Under the pieces are notes generated by a model, which was given only the letters and a program-made list of their open reading frames with translations, ran no database searches and was not told where the DNA came from. 35,029 nucleotides of DNA from an uncultured Clostridia bacterium (GTDB lineage: Bacteria; Bacillota; Clostridia; Christensenellales; Aristaeellaceae), in assembly GCA_934631055.1 (NCBI GenBank), contig CAKTXP010000007.1:1-35029 (forward strand). The letters are read 5' to 3'. The translations under genes and the position numbers were made by a program. Positions 7,190 through 15,048 of the stretch are shown here, piece after piece; position 1 is the stretch's first letter; every line of letters starts with the position of its first letter.

Positions 7190-8701
7190 TCACTGAGCAA
7201 GAAAATCCTTGGTATACTGCTTCAGAGCAACGCAAAGCTTTTCTTCCGTGTCCTTTTCAAATTTTCCAGTATCGCGAATGGTCGCTAAAACATCCGCATG
7301 CTGGGCATCCAGTCTGGCATAAAGACCCTGCTCATAGAGCGAGACTTTTTCAACCGGCACATCAGCAAGATAGTTGTTGATGACCGCATAAAGGATACAG
7401 ACCTGCTTTTCGACGTCGATCGGCTGGTTGCGTCCCTGTTTCAGAACTTCAACTACACGCTCGCCTTGCGCTAGACGCGCTTTCGTATCGGCATCCAAGT
7501 CACTGCCAAACTGCGCAAAGCTTTGAAGCTCACGATATTGGCTGTAAATCAGCTTCAGCGAACCCGCAACTTTCTTCATTGCCTTAATCTGCGCATTGCC
7601 GCCAACGCGGGAAACCGAAATACCCGGATTGACTGCCGGCATGATGCCGGAATGGAACAATTCGCTCTCAAGGAAGATCTGACCATCCGTGATGGAAATA
7701 ACGTTCGTAGGAATATAGGCGGAAACGTCGCCCGCCTGCGTTTCGATGATCGGAAGCGCCGTCAGGCTGCCGCCGCCGTATTCGGGTGCCATGCGTGCCG
7801 CGCGTTCGAGCAGACGGCTATGCAGATAAAAGACATCGCCCGGATAAGCTTCACGTCCCGGCGGACGACGAATCAAAAGCGACAACGCACGATACGCGAC
7901 CGCATGTTTGGACAAATCGTCATACACGATCAGCACATCTTTGCCCTGCTGCATGAAGTACTCGCCCATCGTACAACCCGTGTACGGCGCAATGTACTGC
8001 ATCGGCGCCAATTCAGACGCAGTTGCGCTGACAACGATGGTATAATCCATTGCGCCCGCACGCGTCAGCTGCTCAACAAGCTGAGCCACCGTGGAGTTCT
8101 TCTGACCGATTGCAACATAGATACAAATGACGCCTTTGCCGCGCTGGTTGATGATCGTATCCGTCGCAATCGCCGTTTTACCAGTCTGACGGTCGCCGAT
8201 AATCAATTCTCGCTGTCCGCGTCCGATCGGGATCATGCTGTCGATTGCCTTGATACCGGTCTGAAGCGGTACGCTGACGCTCTTGCGCTCAATGATTCCC
8301 GGCGCAGGGCTTTCAATTGGACGTGCGTGCGTCGTTTTGATCTCGCCCTTGCCGTCAATGCTCTGTCCCAGCGCATTAACAACACGCCCAATCAGTTCTT
8401 CGCCGACCGGTACGGAAACGACACGTCCCGTCCTGCGGACGGTGCTGCCCTCGTGCAGACCGACGTCGCTGCCCAAAACAACAATAGAAACGGAATCTTC
8501 TTCCAAGTTCAGCGCCATACCATATTCGCCGTTTTCAAACTCAACCAGCTCGTTCGCCATACAGCGATCCAACCCGTTTGCTCTGGCGATACCGTCGCCA
8601 ACCAAAATGATCGTACCGGTTTCGTCCTGCTTGAGCTTCTGGTCGTATTGTTTGATCTGGGCCTTAATGATTTTCGAAATCTCTTCGGGTTTCAGATCCA
8701 T
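7190..8701 (-). CDS. atpA: ATP synthase F1 alpha subunit
   Basis: Non-catalytic nucleotide-binding subunit of F1. The 503-residue length is normal. It carries the P-loop GDRQTGKT, the GRVVNALGQSIDGKG region, the Walker B strand VLIVYDDLSKHAVAYR and the conserved VGGNAQIKAMKKVAG. It lies 35 nt downstream of atpH and is followed by atpG. The ribosome site is weak (GGTG), which suggests reliance on the upstream gene for translation. Confidence 0.98.
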   Translation of the reverse strand: MDLKPEEISKIIKAQIKQYDQKLKQDETGTIILVGDGIARANGLDRCMANELVEFENGEYGMALNLEEDSVSIVVLGSDVGLHEGSTVRRTGRVVSVPVGEELIGRVVNALGQSIDGKGEIKTTHARPIESPAPGIIERKSVSVPLQTGIKAIDSMIPIGRGQRELIIGDRQTGKTAIATDTIINQRGKGVICIYVAIGQKNSTVAQLVEQLTRAGAMDYTIVVSATASELAPMQYIAPYTGCTMGEYFMQQGKDVLIVYDDLSKHAVAYRALSLLIRRPPGREAYPGDVFYLHSRLLERAARMAPEYGGGSLTALPIIETQAGDVSAYIPTNVISITDGQIFLESELFHSGIMPAVNPGISVSRVGGNAQIKAMKKVAGSLKLIYSQYRELQSFAQFGSDLDADTKARLAQGERVVEVLKQGRNQPIDVEKQVCILYAVINNYLADVPVEKVSLYEQGLYARLDAQHADVLATIRDTGKFEKDTEEKLCVALKQYTKDFLAQ

Positions 8702-8736
8702 GGGTTCACCGGCTTTCTTTCTGTAAAATCAAGATA

Positions 8737-9273
8737 TCAGGATCTCGCAGTCAATACTCTTCTCAAATGATCCATGCGGCTTTCCAGCGTATTGTCATAG
8801 CATTTTCCAGCCATCTCAACGCGCAGTCCGCCGACAACAGTCGAATCGACCTGAACACTAAGCTCAACGTGTTTGCCTGTTTTATGTTCCAGCGCCTGTT
8901 TCAATCTGACCAGCTGTGCGTCCTGAAGCGGTTCTGCGGCGATCACCTTTGCCGGAATAATGCCGTGTTTTTCGTTGTAACGATTCCGGTAATCCTCCAG
9001 ACAAGCGAAAATTCCACCAAAGCCGTCTCTTTCGCAGAGCAGTTTCATGAAATTCAGCATATACGAATGAATCTGACCAGAAAAAGCCTGTTCCAGCAGA
9101 GAAAGACGTTCCGCTTTCGGAATGGATTTATCACGAATCAGGCGCATATACATCGGGTTATCCTTCAGAATATGACACACGCCGTCCATCTGTTGAAGAA
9201 GCTCTTTCTCGATTCCTTCGTCCTGCGCCAGTGAGAACAATGCGCCGCCATAGGCTCGCCCAAGTTCCGTCAC
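8737..9273 (-). CDS. atpH: ATP synthase F1 delta subunit
   Basis: Peripheral-stalk subunit joining the top of F1 to subunit b (OSCP family). It has 178 residues. It starts with the typical LGRAYGGALFSLA helix and ends with the conserved VDSTVVGGLRVEM...DNTLESRMDHLRR region. The start codon is GTG, overlapping the atpF stop as GTGA (9270-9273), so translation is probably coupled. Confidence 0.93.
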   Translation of the reverse strand: MTELGRAYGGALFSLAQDEGIEKELLQQMDGVCHILKDNPMYMRLIRDKSIPKAERLSLLEQAFSGQIHSYMLNFMKLLCERDGFGGIFACLEDYRNRYNEKHGIIPAKVIAAEPLQDAQLVRLKQALEHKTGKHVELSVQVDSTVVGGLRVEMAGKCYDNTLESRMDHLRRVLTARS

Positions 9274-9776
9274 GACGCCTCACCTACATTCTTAATAAAC
9301 TCGTCGATCAACGCTTCGTGATCTTTCTCGTTCACTTCGCGTTCGATGACCTGAGAAGCGATATCCAGCGCAATGCCGGAAAGCTCACCCTTCATGCCTT
9401 CAAACGCTCTGCGGCGTTCAAGTTCGATCTCATTCTGTGCTCTGTTTTTGATCTGCTCCGCCTGCGTGCGCGCATCCGCTACGATATTCGCAGACACGGC
9501 GTTTGCGCTTTCAGTTGCCGTCTTAATAACACGGTCAGCTTCCTGACGAACGCCAGAGATCTTCGCCTCATATTCAGAACGAAGTTCCTTAGCATCCGAC
9601 TTTGCCTTTTCCGCATCGGCATACATCTGATCGATTTCCTTTTGACGGGATTCAATCATGTTGTGAATCGGCGTAAAGAGATACTTCCGTGCCACAACGA
9701 AAATCGCAAGCGTATTGAGCAGGATAAACAGCGCCGTCCAGAAATCGACGCCAATGAAACTCTCAAACTGTCCCAT
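9270..9776 (-). CDS. atpF: ATP synthase Fo b subunit
   Basis: Membrane-anchored peripheral stalk. One N-terminal transmembrane helix (DFWTALFILLNTLAIFVVAR) is followed by a long charged coiled coil, the standard architecture. A GTG three codons upstream (9785) keeps the frame, but AGGAG sits 8 nt before the ATG at 9776 and nearly touches the GTG, so the ATG start (168 residues) is preferred. It lies between atpE and atpH. Confidence 0.93.
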   Translation of the reverse strand: MGQFESFIGVDFWTALFILLNTLAIFVVARKYLFTPIHNMIESRQKEIDQMYADAEKAKSDAKELRSEYEAKISGVRQEADRVIKTATESANAVSANIVADARTQAEQIKNRAQNEIELERRRAFEGMKGELSGIALDIASQVIEREVNEKDHEALIDEFIKNVGEAS

Positions 9777-9818
9777 TTGATTCACTCCTCTCTTTCAGGT
9801 AATCAGAAAGGGAGAAGC

Positions 9819-10067
9819 TTACAGGGCAAACAGAATCAGGAACGCAATCAGCAGCGAGTAAATACCCGTGGTTTCCGCAATAGCGCAGCCCATGATCATC
9901 GTAGAACGCAGCGTACCCGCCATCTCCGGATTACGCGCCATACCTTCAACCGTCTTGCTGACAGCGTTACCTTCGCCGACGCCCGGACCGATAGCGCCGA
10001 TACCCATGCACAGACCTGCGCCGATTGCCTTACCTGCGACCATAATCGCTTGTGCCAAAGTTTCCAT
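9819..10067 (-). CDS. atpE: ATP synthase Fo c subunit with two-carboxylate ion site
   Basis: Forms the ion-translocating rotor ring. The 82-residue protein has two transmembrane helices joined by the polar loop ARNPE (44-48). The ion-carrying Glu65 lies in AIAETTGIYS, together with Thr66, Thr67 and Tyr70. Helix 1 has Glu32 (GVGEGNA), where many Na+ rotors have Gln. A pair of carboxylates at 32 and 65 is the motif described for Na+-driven rotors such as that of Fusobacterium nucleatum. Na+ coupling is therefore likely but is an inference. GGAGG precedes the ATG. Confidence 0.95.
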   Translation of the reverse strand: METLAQAIMVAGKAIGAGLCMGIGAIGPGVGEGNAVSKTVEGMARNPEMAGTLRSTMIMGCAIAETTGIYSLLIAFLILFAL

Positions 10068-10114
10068 AAGAATTTCCTCCTAAGTTTAAATTATTGTTGA
10101 GTTGACACGAAATA

Positions 10115-11020
10115 TTACTGCGCCGCTCCAGCTTCTTCCGGAGGCGGGCAGGCATTTCCAATATACACCATGGTAAGCAGAGAGAAAACATAAGCCTGAA
10201 CAAAGCCAGAAAAGATATCAAAGTAGCAGGAAAGCACCGCCGGAATGCCGAAGCTCAGCACTGGCACGCCTTCCAAAATGCCCATCGCCTGTAAAAGACC
10301 GAAAACGCCCAGCACAGCACTGATGATTCCGAGAATCAACGGCAGCTTCTTATGCGTCTTTCTGCACCATGCGATCAAGCCGACGCCAACCGCAGTCAAA
10401 ACAACAGGAACCAGTACGCCGTTTCCGGCAATCAGCCCGAGCACCGTGTTGGAGAGCAGGGACAGTGCCAGATACAAAATGCTGGTGATAACGCCGCCGC
10501 CTGCGACGTTACCGAAATGACGGAATGCCATGGATACCGGCTGCGCGATTTCACCGATAATGTTCATCGGCGTCATCACAACGATCGGCTCCGTAAATCC
10601 TTTAAGCCAACCGACAAAACCATTGTTTTTAATGTTGTTGTACCAAATCAGCACAGATACGAGAACCGCCCATACCAGCGTACAGCTCAAATCAGCTGTC
10701 ATTGAGCGCAGAAAGCCTGTCATGCCAATTAGGCTGCCCAAAATGCTGCTCAGAAAGATCGTTCCGATGAAAGGCGCCCAATATAGATTGTGTTCGCCCA
10801 TTGTTTCGGCAACCATGCCATAGAGCATGGAAACGCCTTTTTCCACAAGCACCTGTACGCCTGTCGGACGTTTTTGCAGATTCTTTCCCAGCTTAATACT
10901 CAGTACGATCAGAATGATGGTCACGATCAGAGAAGAAACCGTGGTCTGCGTGATCGGTATGCCGCCGAAAATCGGAATCACAAAGTAGATAAACGCGCCC
11001 GAAACATTCAAACTGGACAC
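10115..11020 (-). CDS. atpB: ATP synthase Fo a subunit, with extra hydrophobic segment
   Basis: Stator subunit that forms the ion half-channels against the c ring. The essential Arg is in AFRHFGNVAGG (R167), and the last helices contain FDIFSGFVQAYVFSLLTMVYI. The protein is about 301 residues, long for a Firmicute (usually about 220-250). The stretch between the Arg helix and the FDIF helix is about 100 residues, where about 50 is usual, and it adds two hydrophobic segments around the basic CRKTHKK. The start is uncertain: TTG at 11026 overlaps the atpI stop, but AGG lies 9 nt before GTG at 11020, which is preferred. Confidence 0.93.
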   Translation of the reverse strand: MSSLNVSGAFIYFVIPIFGGIPITQTTVSSLIVTIILIVLSIKLGKNLQKRPTGVQVLVEKGVSMLYGMVAETMGEHNLYWAPFIGTIFLSSILGSLIGMTGFLRSMTADLSCTLVWAVLVSVLIWYNNIKNNGFVGWLKGFTEPIVVMTPMNIIGEIAQPVSMAFRHFGNVAGGGVITSILYLALSLLSNTVLGLIAGNGVLVPVVLTAVGVGLIAWCRKTHKKLPLILGIISAVLGVFGLLQAMGILEGVPVLSFGIPAVLSCYFDIFSGFVQAYVFSLLTMVYIGNACPPPEEAGAAQ

Positions 11021-11022
11021 TG

Positions 11023-11418
11023 TCAATCACCTGTCTTTCTGAAAAATTCTGCTATTGTAATCGTAGGTCTGACAAAAACAAGCGGAATCACTGCTGCAAA
11101 TACATTACATAAATCGCTCTTAACGCACGCAAATAGGACGACAAAAATCATCACAAGCCTGGCGGCATACGAAAGCTGAAGCATCGACTTACCGCTTTTA
11201 ACATCCTGATTTATAGCTTTATCTGCCGCATTGTTGGCATTGACCGCCATTAAAAAGAAATTCAGGATCGTCAGCACCCCGCCGATCAATCCTCCCAGCA
11301 CGACCGAACGATCAAACTGCCCCAGCAACGCGAACACAGCAAACATGATTGCCACGCCGATACACTCGCCGATTGCGATGATCCCCGTTTCATGCAAAAC
11401 GATCTTTCGGGTTTCCAT
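11023..11418 (-). CDS. atpI: ATP synthase subunit I-like membrane protein
   Basis: Small membrane protein of 131 residues with about four hydrophobic segments, in the place where atpI is normally found, directly before atpB. AtpI-family proteins help c-ring assembly or cation supply in some bacteria. Sequence matches to the family are weak by eye, so the call rests on size, topology (GLIGGVLTILNFFLMAV pattern) and position. It ends within the ribosome-binding region of atpB. Confidence 0.75.
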   Translation of the reverse strand: METRKIVLHETGIIAIGECIGVAIMFAVFALLGQFDRSVVLGGLIGGVLTILNFFLMAVNANNAADKAINQDVKSGKSMLQLSYAARLVMIFVVLFACVKSDLCNVFAAVIPLVFVRPTITIAEFFRKTGD

Positions 11419-11431
11419 ATGCTCCTCCCCG

Positions 11432-11689
11432 TTATTGTTTTTTTCCTTTCAGAGAATCCGAAGGATGCGAATCTTTCCTTCTTTTTTCCATATATTCCAT
11501 TTCCCTCAAGGTATTCCTGAAACCATATACCGCAAGGATAAAACCAAGCAAAACGCCAAGCAGAACGACCCACCGTCCGAACTGATATCGGTTACGCAGC
11601 CATATTGCCAAGCCCGTCGTTCCCGCCAGCGGCAATGCAACGCTCAACCCCAGCTGTGTAAGCCAAACCAGCATGCTCCAGTCGCTCAT
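11432..11689 (-). CDS. AtpZ/AtpI-like small membrane protein
   Basis: First gene of the ATP synthase operon. It has 85 residues, two hydrophobic helices (about 7-27 and 38-57) and a basic tail, the pattern of AtpZ/AtpI-type F0F1-associated proteins that are proposed to help cation uptake or complex assembly. GGAGGTG before the ATG and a consensus promoter 60 nt upstream support it. The next gene starts 13 nt downstream. Confidence 0.75.
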   Translation of the reverse strand: MSDWSMLVWLTQLGLSVALPLAGTTGLAIWLRNRYQFGRWVVLLGVLLGFILAVYGFRNTLREMEYMEKRRKDSHPSDSLKGKKQ

Positions 11690-11748
11690 TCACACCTCCA
11701 TTTTGCAATCAGCTTTTTCATCTCACGCGATCAAACATATCTGTTCGC

Positions 11749-11777
11749 ATTATATCATAGTCAACTTTTACAGTCAA
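11749..11777 (-). promoter_or_regulatory. ATP synthase operon promoter
   Basis: On the minus strand, TTGACT (11777-11772), exactly 17 nt, then a perfect TATAAT (11754-11749). A second TTGACT inside the spacer is too close to the -10 to work with it. The rest of the gene-free stretch up to 12025 is AT-rich and shows nothing else I can name. Confidence 0.85.
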
Positions 11778-12025
11778 TCCACTTTTTCTCTATGCAACCT
11801 ATCAGAATTTGTTTTAAAATTGCTCAGATTGTATGATTCTAAGTTATTTGTTTATTTTGTAACGACCGTATGCAGCTGCAGTCAATCCTTCTTGATTTAT
11901 GCAGGATTATACAGATTTAATTGTTTTTAAAGTAGCAATCTTTTACTTTTTTGCATTATCCTCTCTCTCACTGACCCGCAGGATTCAGATTTCTTTATAT
12001 GTTCTTTTTTATTTTACCAATAGTC

Positions 12026-12059
12026 AAAAACTCCCATGCGGATATCCGCATGGGAGTTT
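12026..12059 (-). terminator. Intrinsic terminator of the ABC transporter operon
   Basis: A perfect 32-nt palindrome (12028-12059; arms CTCCCATGCGGAT and ATCCGCATGGGAG) is followed on the minus strand by a run of five Ts. It lies about 25 nt after the permease stop at 12085. Confidence 0.85.
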
Positions 12060-12084
12060 CAAGGTATGATTTGATTACACAGCT

Positions 12085-12909
12085 TCAGCCCTTCAAGCCG
12101 CCGCGTGCAACGCCGCGCACGATATACTTACGGGCAAAGAGAAACAAAATCACAACAGGGAAAACGACGACTGTGGAGGCTGCCATCAACAGCTCCGGAT
12201 AAGAACCCGCCTCTGTCGTAAAGACCTGAAGTCCCCATGGAAGCGTGCGGTTTTCCTTGCTGACGATAACGTACATCGGCCACATGAACGAGTTCCAGCT
12301 CGCCAGACCGTTGAGCAGGACGATCGTCATCAGAGAAGGACGCGCCATCGGAACCATAACTTTCCAAAGGAAACGCCAGTTGCTTGATCCGTCGATTCGC
12401 GCCGACCAATACAGACTGTCCGAAATAGAATCAAAGAAATTCTTCAGAATATAGGTGTAGAAAATCGAGCTGGTAAACGGAAGGATCAACGCATACAGCG
12501 TGTCATAAATCTTCAGATTGACGACCGTCGTATAGTTGGTGATGATGAGCATTTCAAACGGAATCATCATCAGAGAAAGCAATAGAGAAAAGATGAGGTT
12601 GCGCCCCGGAAAGCGAAGTCTGGAAAACGCAAACGCCGCAAGGATCGTCGTAAACGTCGTCACAGATACTGAGCAGACCATAACGATAACAGAGTTCAAA
12701 AAGTAGCGTGCAAACGGCGCCATCTCAAACGCGCGTTTGAAGTTATCCAGACTCAAGTGACTAGGCAGCCACTGCGGCGGAAAACGGTTGATCTCCTGCG
12801 TCGTCTTAAATGCCGACGAGAACATCCAGAAGAATGGGAGCAGCATGATCAATGCGCCCAGCGTCAAAAAGAAATATACAAAAAAGCGGGAAATCTTACG
12901 CGTGTCCAT
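12085..12909 (-). CDS. ABC sugar/glycerol-phosphate permease, UgpE/MalG type
   Basis: Inner-membrane permease of 274 residues with six predicted helices. The EAA loop that docks on the ATPase is visible (SARIDGSSNWRFLWKVMVP). An open frame upstream adds 19 residues, but AGAGGTGAG before the ATG at 12909 and the normal start MDTRKISRF fix the start, 4 nt after the previous permease stop. It is the last gene of the operon and pairs with the permease at 12914. The substrate cannot be read from the permease itself. Confidence 0.9.
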   Translation of the reverse strand: MDTRKISRFFVYFFLTLGALIMLLPFFWMFSSAFKTTQEINRFPPQWLPSHLSLDNFKRAFEMAPFARYFLNSVIVMVCSVSVTTFTTILAAFAFSRLRFPGRNLIFSLLLSLMMIPFEMLIITNYTTVVNLKIYDTLYALILPFTSSIFYTYILKNFFDSISDSLYWSARIDGSSNWRFLWKVMVPMARPSLMTIVLLNGLASWNSFMWPMYVIVSKENRTLPWGLQVFTTEAGSYPELLMAASTVVVFPVVILFLFARKYIVRGVARGGLKG

Positions 12910-12913
12910 TCTC

Positions 12914-13831
12914 TCACCTCTTCTTCGTTTTCTTTTGCAGCAACAGCTGAACCATTGTGAATGCAAAGATAAACAGGAACAGGATCAACGCGGCTGCGGC
13001 GGCAATGCCGTATTTGCGGTTTTCCATCATTGCATAACGAATATAGTAAACAACTGTATATAGATTATTGAACGGACCGGGCTTGCCATTGAACAGCGGA
13101 TACAATTCAGAGAATACCTTAAAGCAGGAAATCGTATTAACGATGCACACCAGGAAAATGGTCGGCGCAAGCAGCGGCACCGTGATGCGCAGGAAGATAC
13201 GCAGTCCCTTCGAGCCATCGACACGGGCAGCTGTATAATACTGCGGGTCGATATTCTGCAAACCCGAAAGGAGCAGAATAATCGTAAACGGCAGGATATT
13301 CCATACGCCGAAAATGACCAGCGCAGGAATGCTCCAAGCTGCATTCTCCAGCCACGGAATCTTGTCGATGCCCAAGAAAGACAGTAAATAGTTAATGATA
13401 CCAAAATTCTTGTTGTACATCAGCTTCCATGCCAGACCGACAGCCGTGATCGATGTAACCATCGGTAGGAAATACGCCGTCTGGAACAGCGCAGAAAAGC
13501 GCAGTTTCTGATTGAGCAAATAAGCCACGATGACAGCGATGCAGGTCGAGATTGGAACGACCAGCAGAACGTATTTCAGCGTATTGCTGATTGCCTGCGA
13601 AAACTTGGGATCGTTGAGGACTGTCTGATAATTCGCCAAGCCCCATTGATCAAAGTTGCGGCTCAGATGACTGTATCCCTCTTTAAAGGACATCAGTACG
13701 ACGTTAACAACCGGATAGAGCGTAAAGACCGCAATGCCAATCAGAAACGGAAGCAGATAAAGATACGGCTCGATCTTCGATAAAAAGCTGCGATTTCCAA
13801 GCTCCCGATCCGCAGTCTGTTTCTTTTTCAT
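12914..13831 (-). CDS. ABC sugar/glycerol-phosphate permease, UgpA/MalF type
   Basis: Membrane subunit of 305 residues with six helices. The first helix (YLYLLPFLIGIAVFTLYPVV) and the EAA loop (AARVDGSKGLRIFLRITVPL) are typical of the UgpA/LacF group. Its ATG overlaps the ATPase stop by 4 nt. It forms the heterodimeric channel with the permease that follows. Confidence 0.9.
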   Translation of the reverse strand: MKKKQTADRELGNRSFLSKIEPYLYLLPFLIGIAVFTLYPVVNVVLMSFKEGYSHLSRNFDQWGLANYQTVLNDPKFSQAISNTLKYVLLVVPISTCIAVIVAYLLNQKLRFSALFQTAYFLPMVTSITAVGLAWKLMYNKNFGIINYLLSFLGIDKIPWLENAAWSIPALVIFGVWNILPFTIILLLSGLQNIDPQYYTAARVDGSKGLRIFLRITVPLLAPTIFLVCIVNTISCFKVFSELYPLFNGKPGPFNNLYTVVYYIRYAMMENRKYGIAAAAALILFLFIFAFTMVQLLLQKKTKKR

Positions 13832-14886
13832 CGAATTCTCTCCCCCGTTTCGCGGTCAAAGAGGAATGCGCCGCGTTTCTTGAGCGCCAGACGCACATGA
13901 TCCCCAGCTTTCAGCCCCGCATCAGCGTCAATGTATGCGCGGAAATCATGGCTGCCCATACGCAGATACGCCATCTCTTCCTTGCCCATCTGGTACATGC
14001 GCGTCACTTCGCATGCGATCGGACCATTTTCGTCCAGTACGAAGCTTTCGGAACGAACGGAGAGATTCACTTTGCGTCCGTTTTCAACGCCGTCAAACAT
14101 CGCCAGCTTTGCATTCGCTTTTCCGTCTTCCGTCACAAACAAACCGTTCTGAATCGTACCCGGAATGTTGTTGATTGGCGGATTTCCAAGAAAGTCTGCG
14201 ACAAACTGGTTAGCAGGCTCATTATACAGTCTCTGCGGCAGATCGTTCTGCTGAAGGACGCCGGCACGCATCAACACGATTCGATCCGAAATAGAGAGCG
14301 CTTCTTCCTGATCGTGCGTAACAAAAATGGTCGTTACGCCGGTTCGCTGTTGAATGCGGCGAATCTCTTCGCGCATCTCAAGGCGCAGACGGGCATCCAA
14401 GTTGGAAAGCGGCTCATCCAGAAGCAGCAAGCGCGGATTCTTAACCAGCGCGCGGGCGATCGCAACGCGTTGCTGCTGTCCGCCGGAAAGCTCGGAAGGC
14501 TTGCGGTTCATCAGCATATCAACATGAACCAGCTTCGCGATCTCATTCGCGCGCTCGATGCGCTCCGCTTTCGGAACTCTCTGCGTTTCCAGCGGGAAGC
14601 AGATATTCCCCATAACCGTCATATGCGGATACAGCGCATAATTCTGGAAAACCAAACCGATGCCGCGCTTTTCTGGAGGCATCGCCGTGACATCCTGATT
14701 GTCAAAGTAGATCTTTCCGCCGCTGACCGGCAGGATACCGGAAAGCATATTCAGCAGCGTGCTTTTTCCGCAGCCGGAAGGTCCGAGCAGCGAAACGAGT
14801 TCGCCGTCTTCAAGCACAGCACTAAACTCGCTGACCGCTGTTACGTCATCAAATTTCTTTGTGATATGATCGAGTACAACGCGCAT
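13828..14886 (-). CDS. ABC transporter ATPase, UgpC/MsmK/MalK type
   Basis: Energises import. It has 352 residues: Walker A GPSGCGKS (35-42), Q-loop Q81, signature LSGGQ (133-137), Walker B LLLLDE (153-158), H-loop His191 and a C-terminal TOBE/OB regulatory region (about 240-350), as in MalK and UgpC. Such ATPases can serve several transporters, but here it is coupled by a 4-nt overlap to its own permeases. GGGAG lies just before the ATG. Confidence 0.93.
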   Translation of the reverse strand: MRVVLDHITKKFDDVTAVSEFSAVLEDGELVSLLGPSGCGKSTLLNMLSGILPVSGGKIYFDNQDVTAMPPEKRGIGLVFQNYALYPHMTVMGNICFPLETQRVPKAERIERANEIAKLVHVDMLMNRKPSELSGGQQQRVAIARALVKNPRLLLLDEPLSNLDARLRLEMREEIRRIQQRTGVTTIFVTHDQEEALSISDRIVLMRAGVLQQNDLPQRLYNEPANQFVADFLGNPPINNIPGTIQNGLFVTEDGKANAKLAMFDGVENGRKVNLSVRSESFVLDENGPIACEVTRMYQMGKEEMAYLRMGSHDFRAYIDADAGLKAGDHVRLALKKRGAFLFDRETGERIR

Positions 14887-14920
14887 AGGTCATATCTCCC
14901 TTACACTTTTGATTTTTTAC

Positions 14921-14938
14921 CCCATGAATTCTCATGGG
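14921..14938. repeat. Palindrome in the leader of the ABC ATPase gene
   Basis: CCCATGA-ATTC-TCATGGG is a perfect 7-bp stem with a 4-nt loop in the 162-nt gap between the phosphodiesterase and ATPase genes. There is no T run on the minus strand after it, so it is not a terminator. It could be an operator or an RNA processing site. No clear promoter was seen in this gap. Confidence 0.35.
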
Positions 14939-15048
14939 CATAGGACGCATTTTTACTCATAGGAAACTGCATAAAGGTCTCTTACATGTGTAAAGTTTTG
15001 AGCCTTTACAGACTGTTGCGGAAATGTTGGCGGGCTCAGTCCACGTTT

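Noticed and set aside
7523..8770. Long open frame antisense to atpA (415 codons)
   Set aside because: The opposite strand encodes a fully conserved atpA; no ribosome site or recognisable domain in the antisense frame.
14921..14938. CCCATGA/TCATGGG palindrome as a terminator
   Set aside because: No T run follows on the transcribed strand; kept only as a hairpin.
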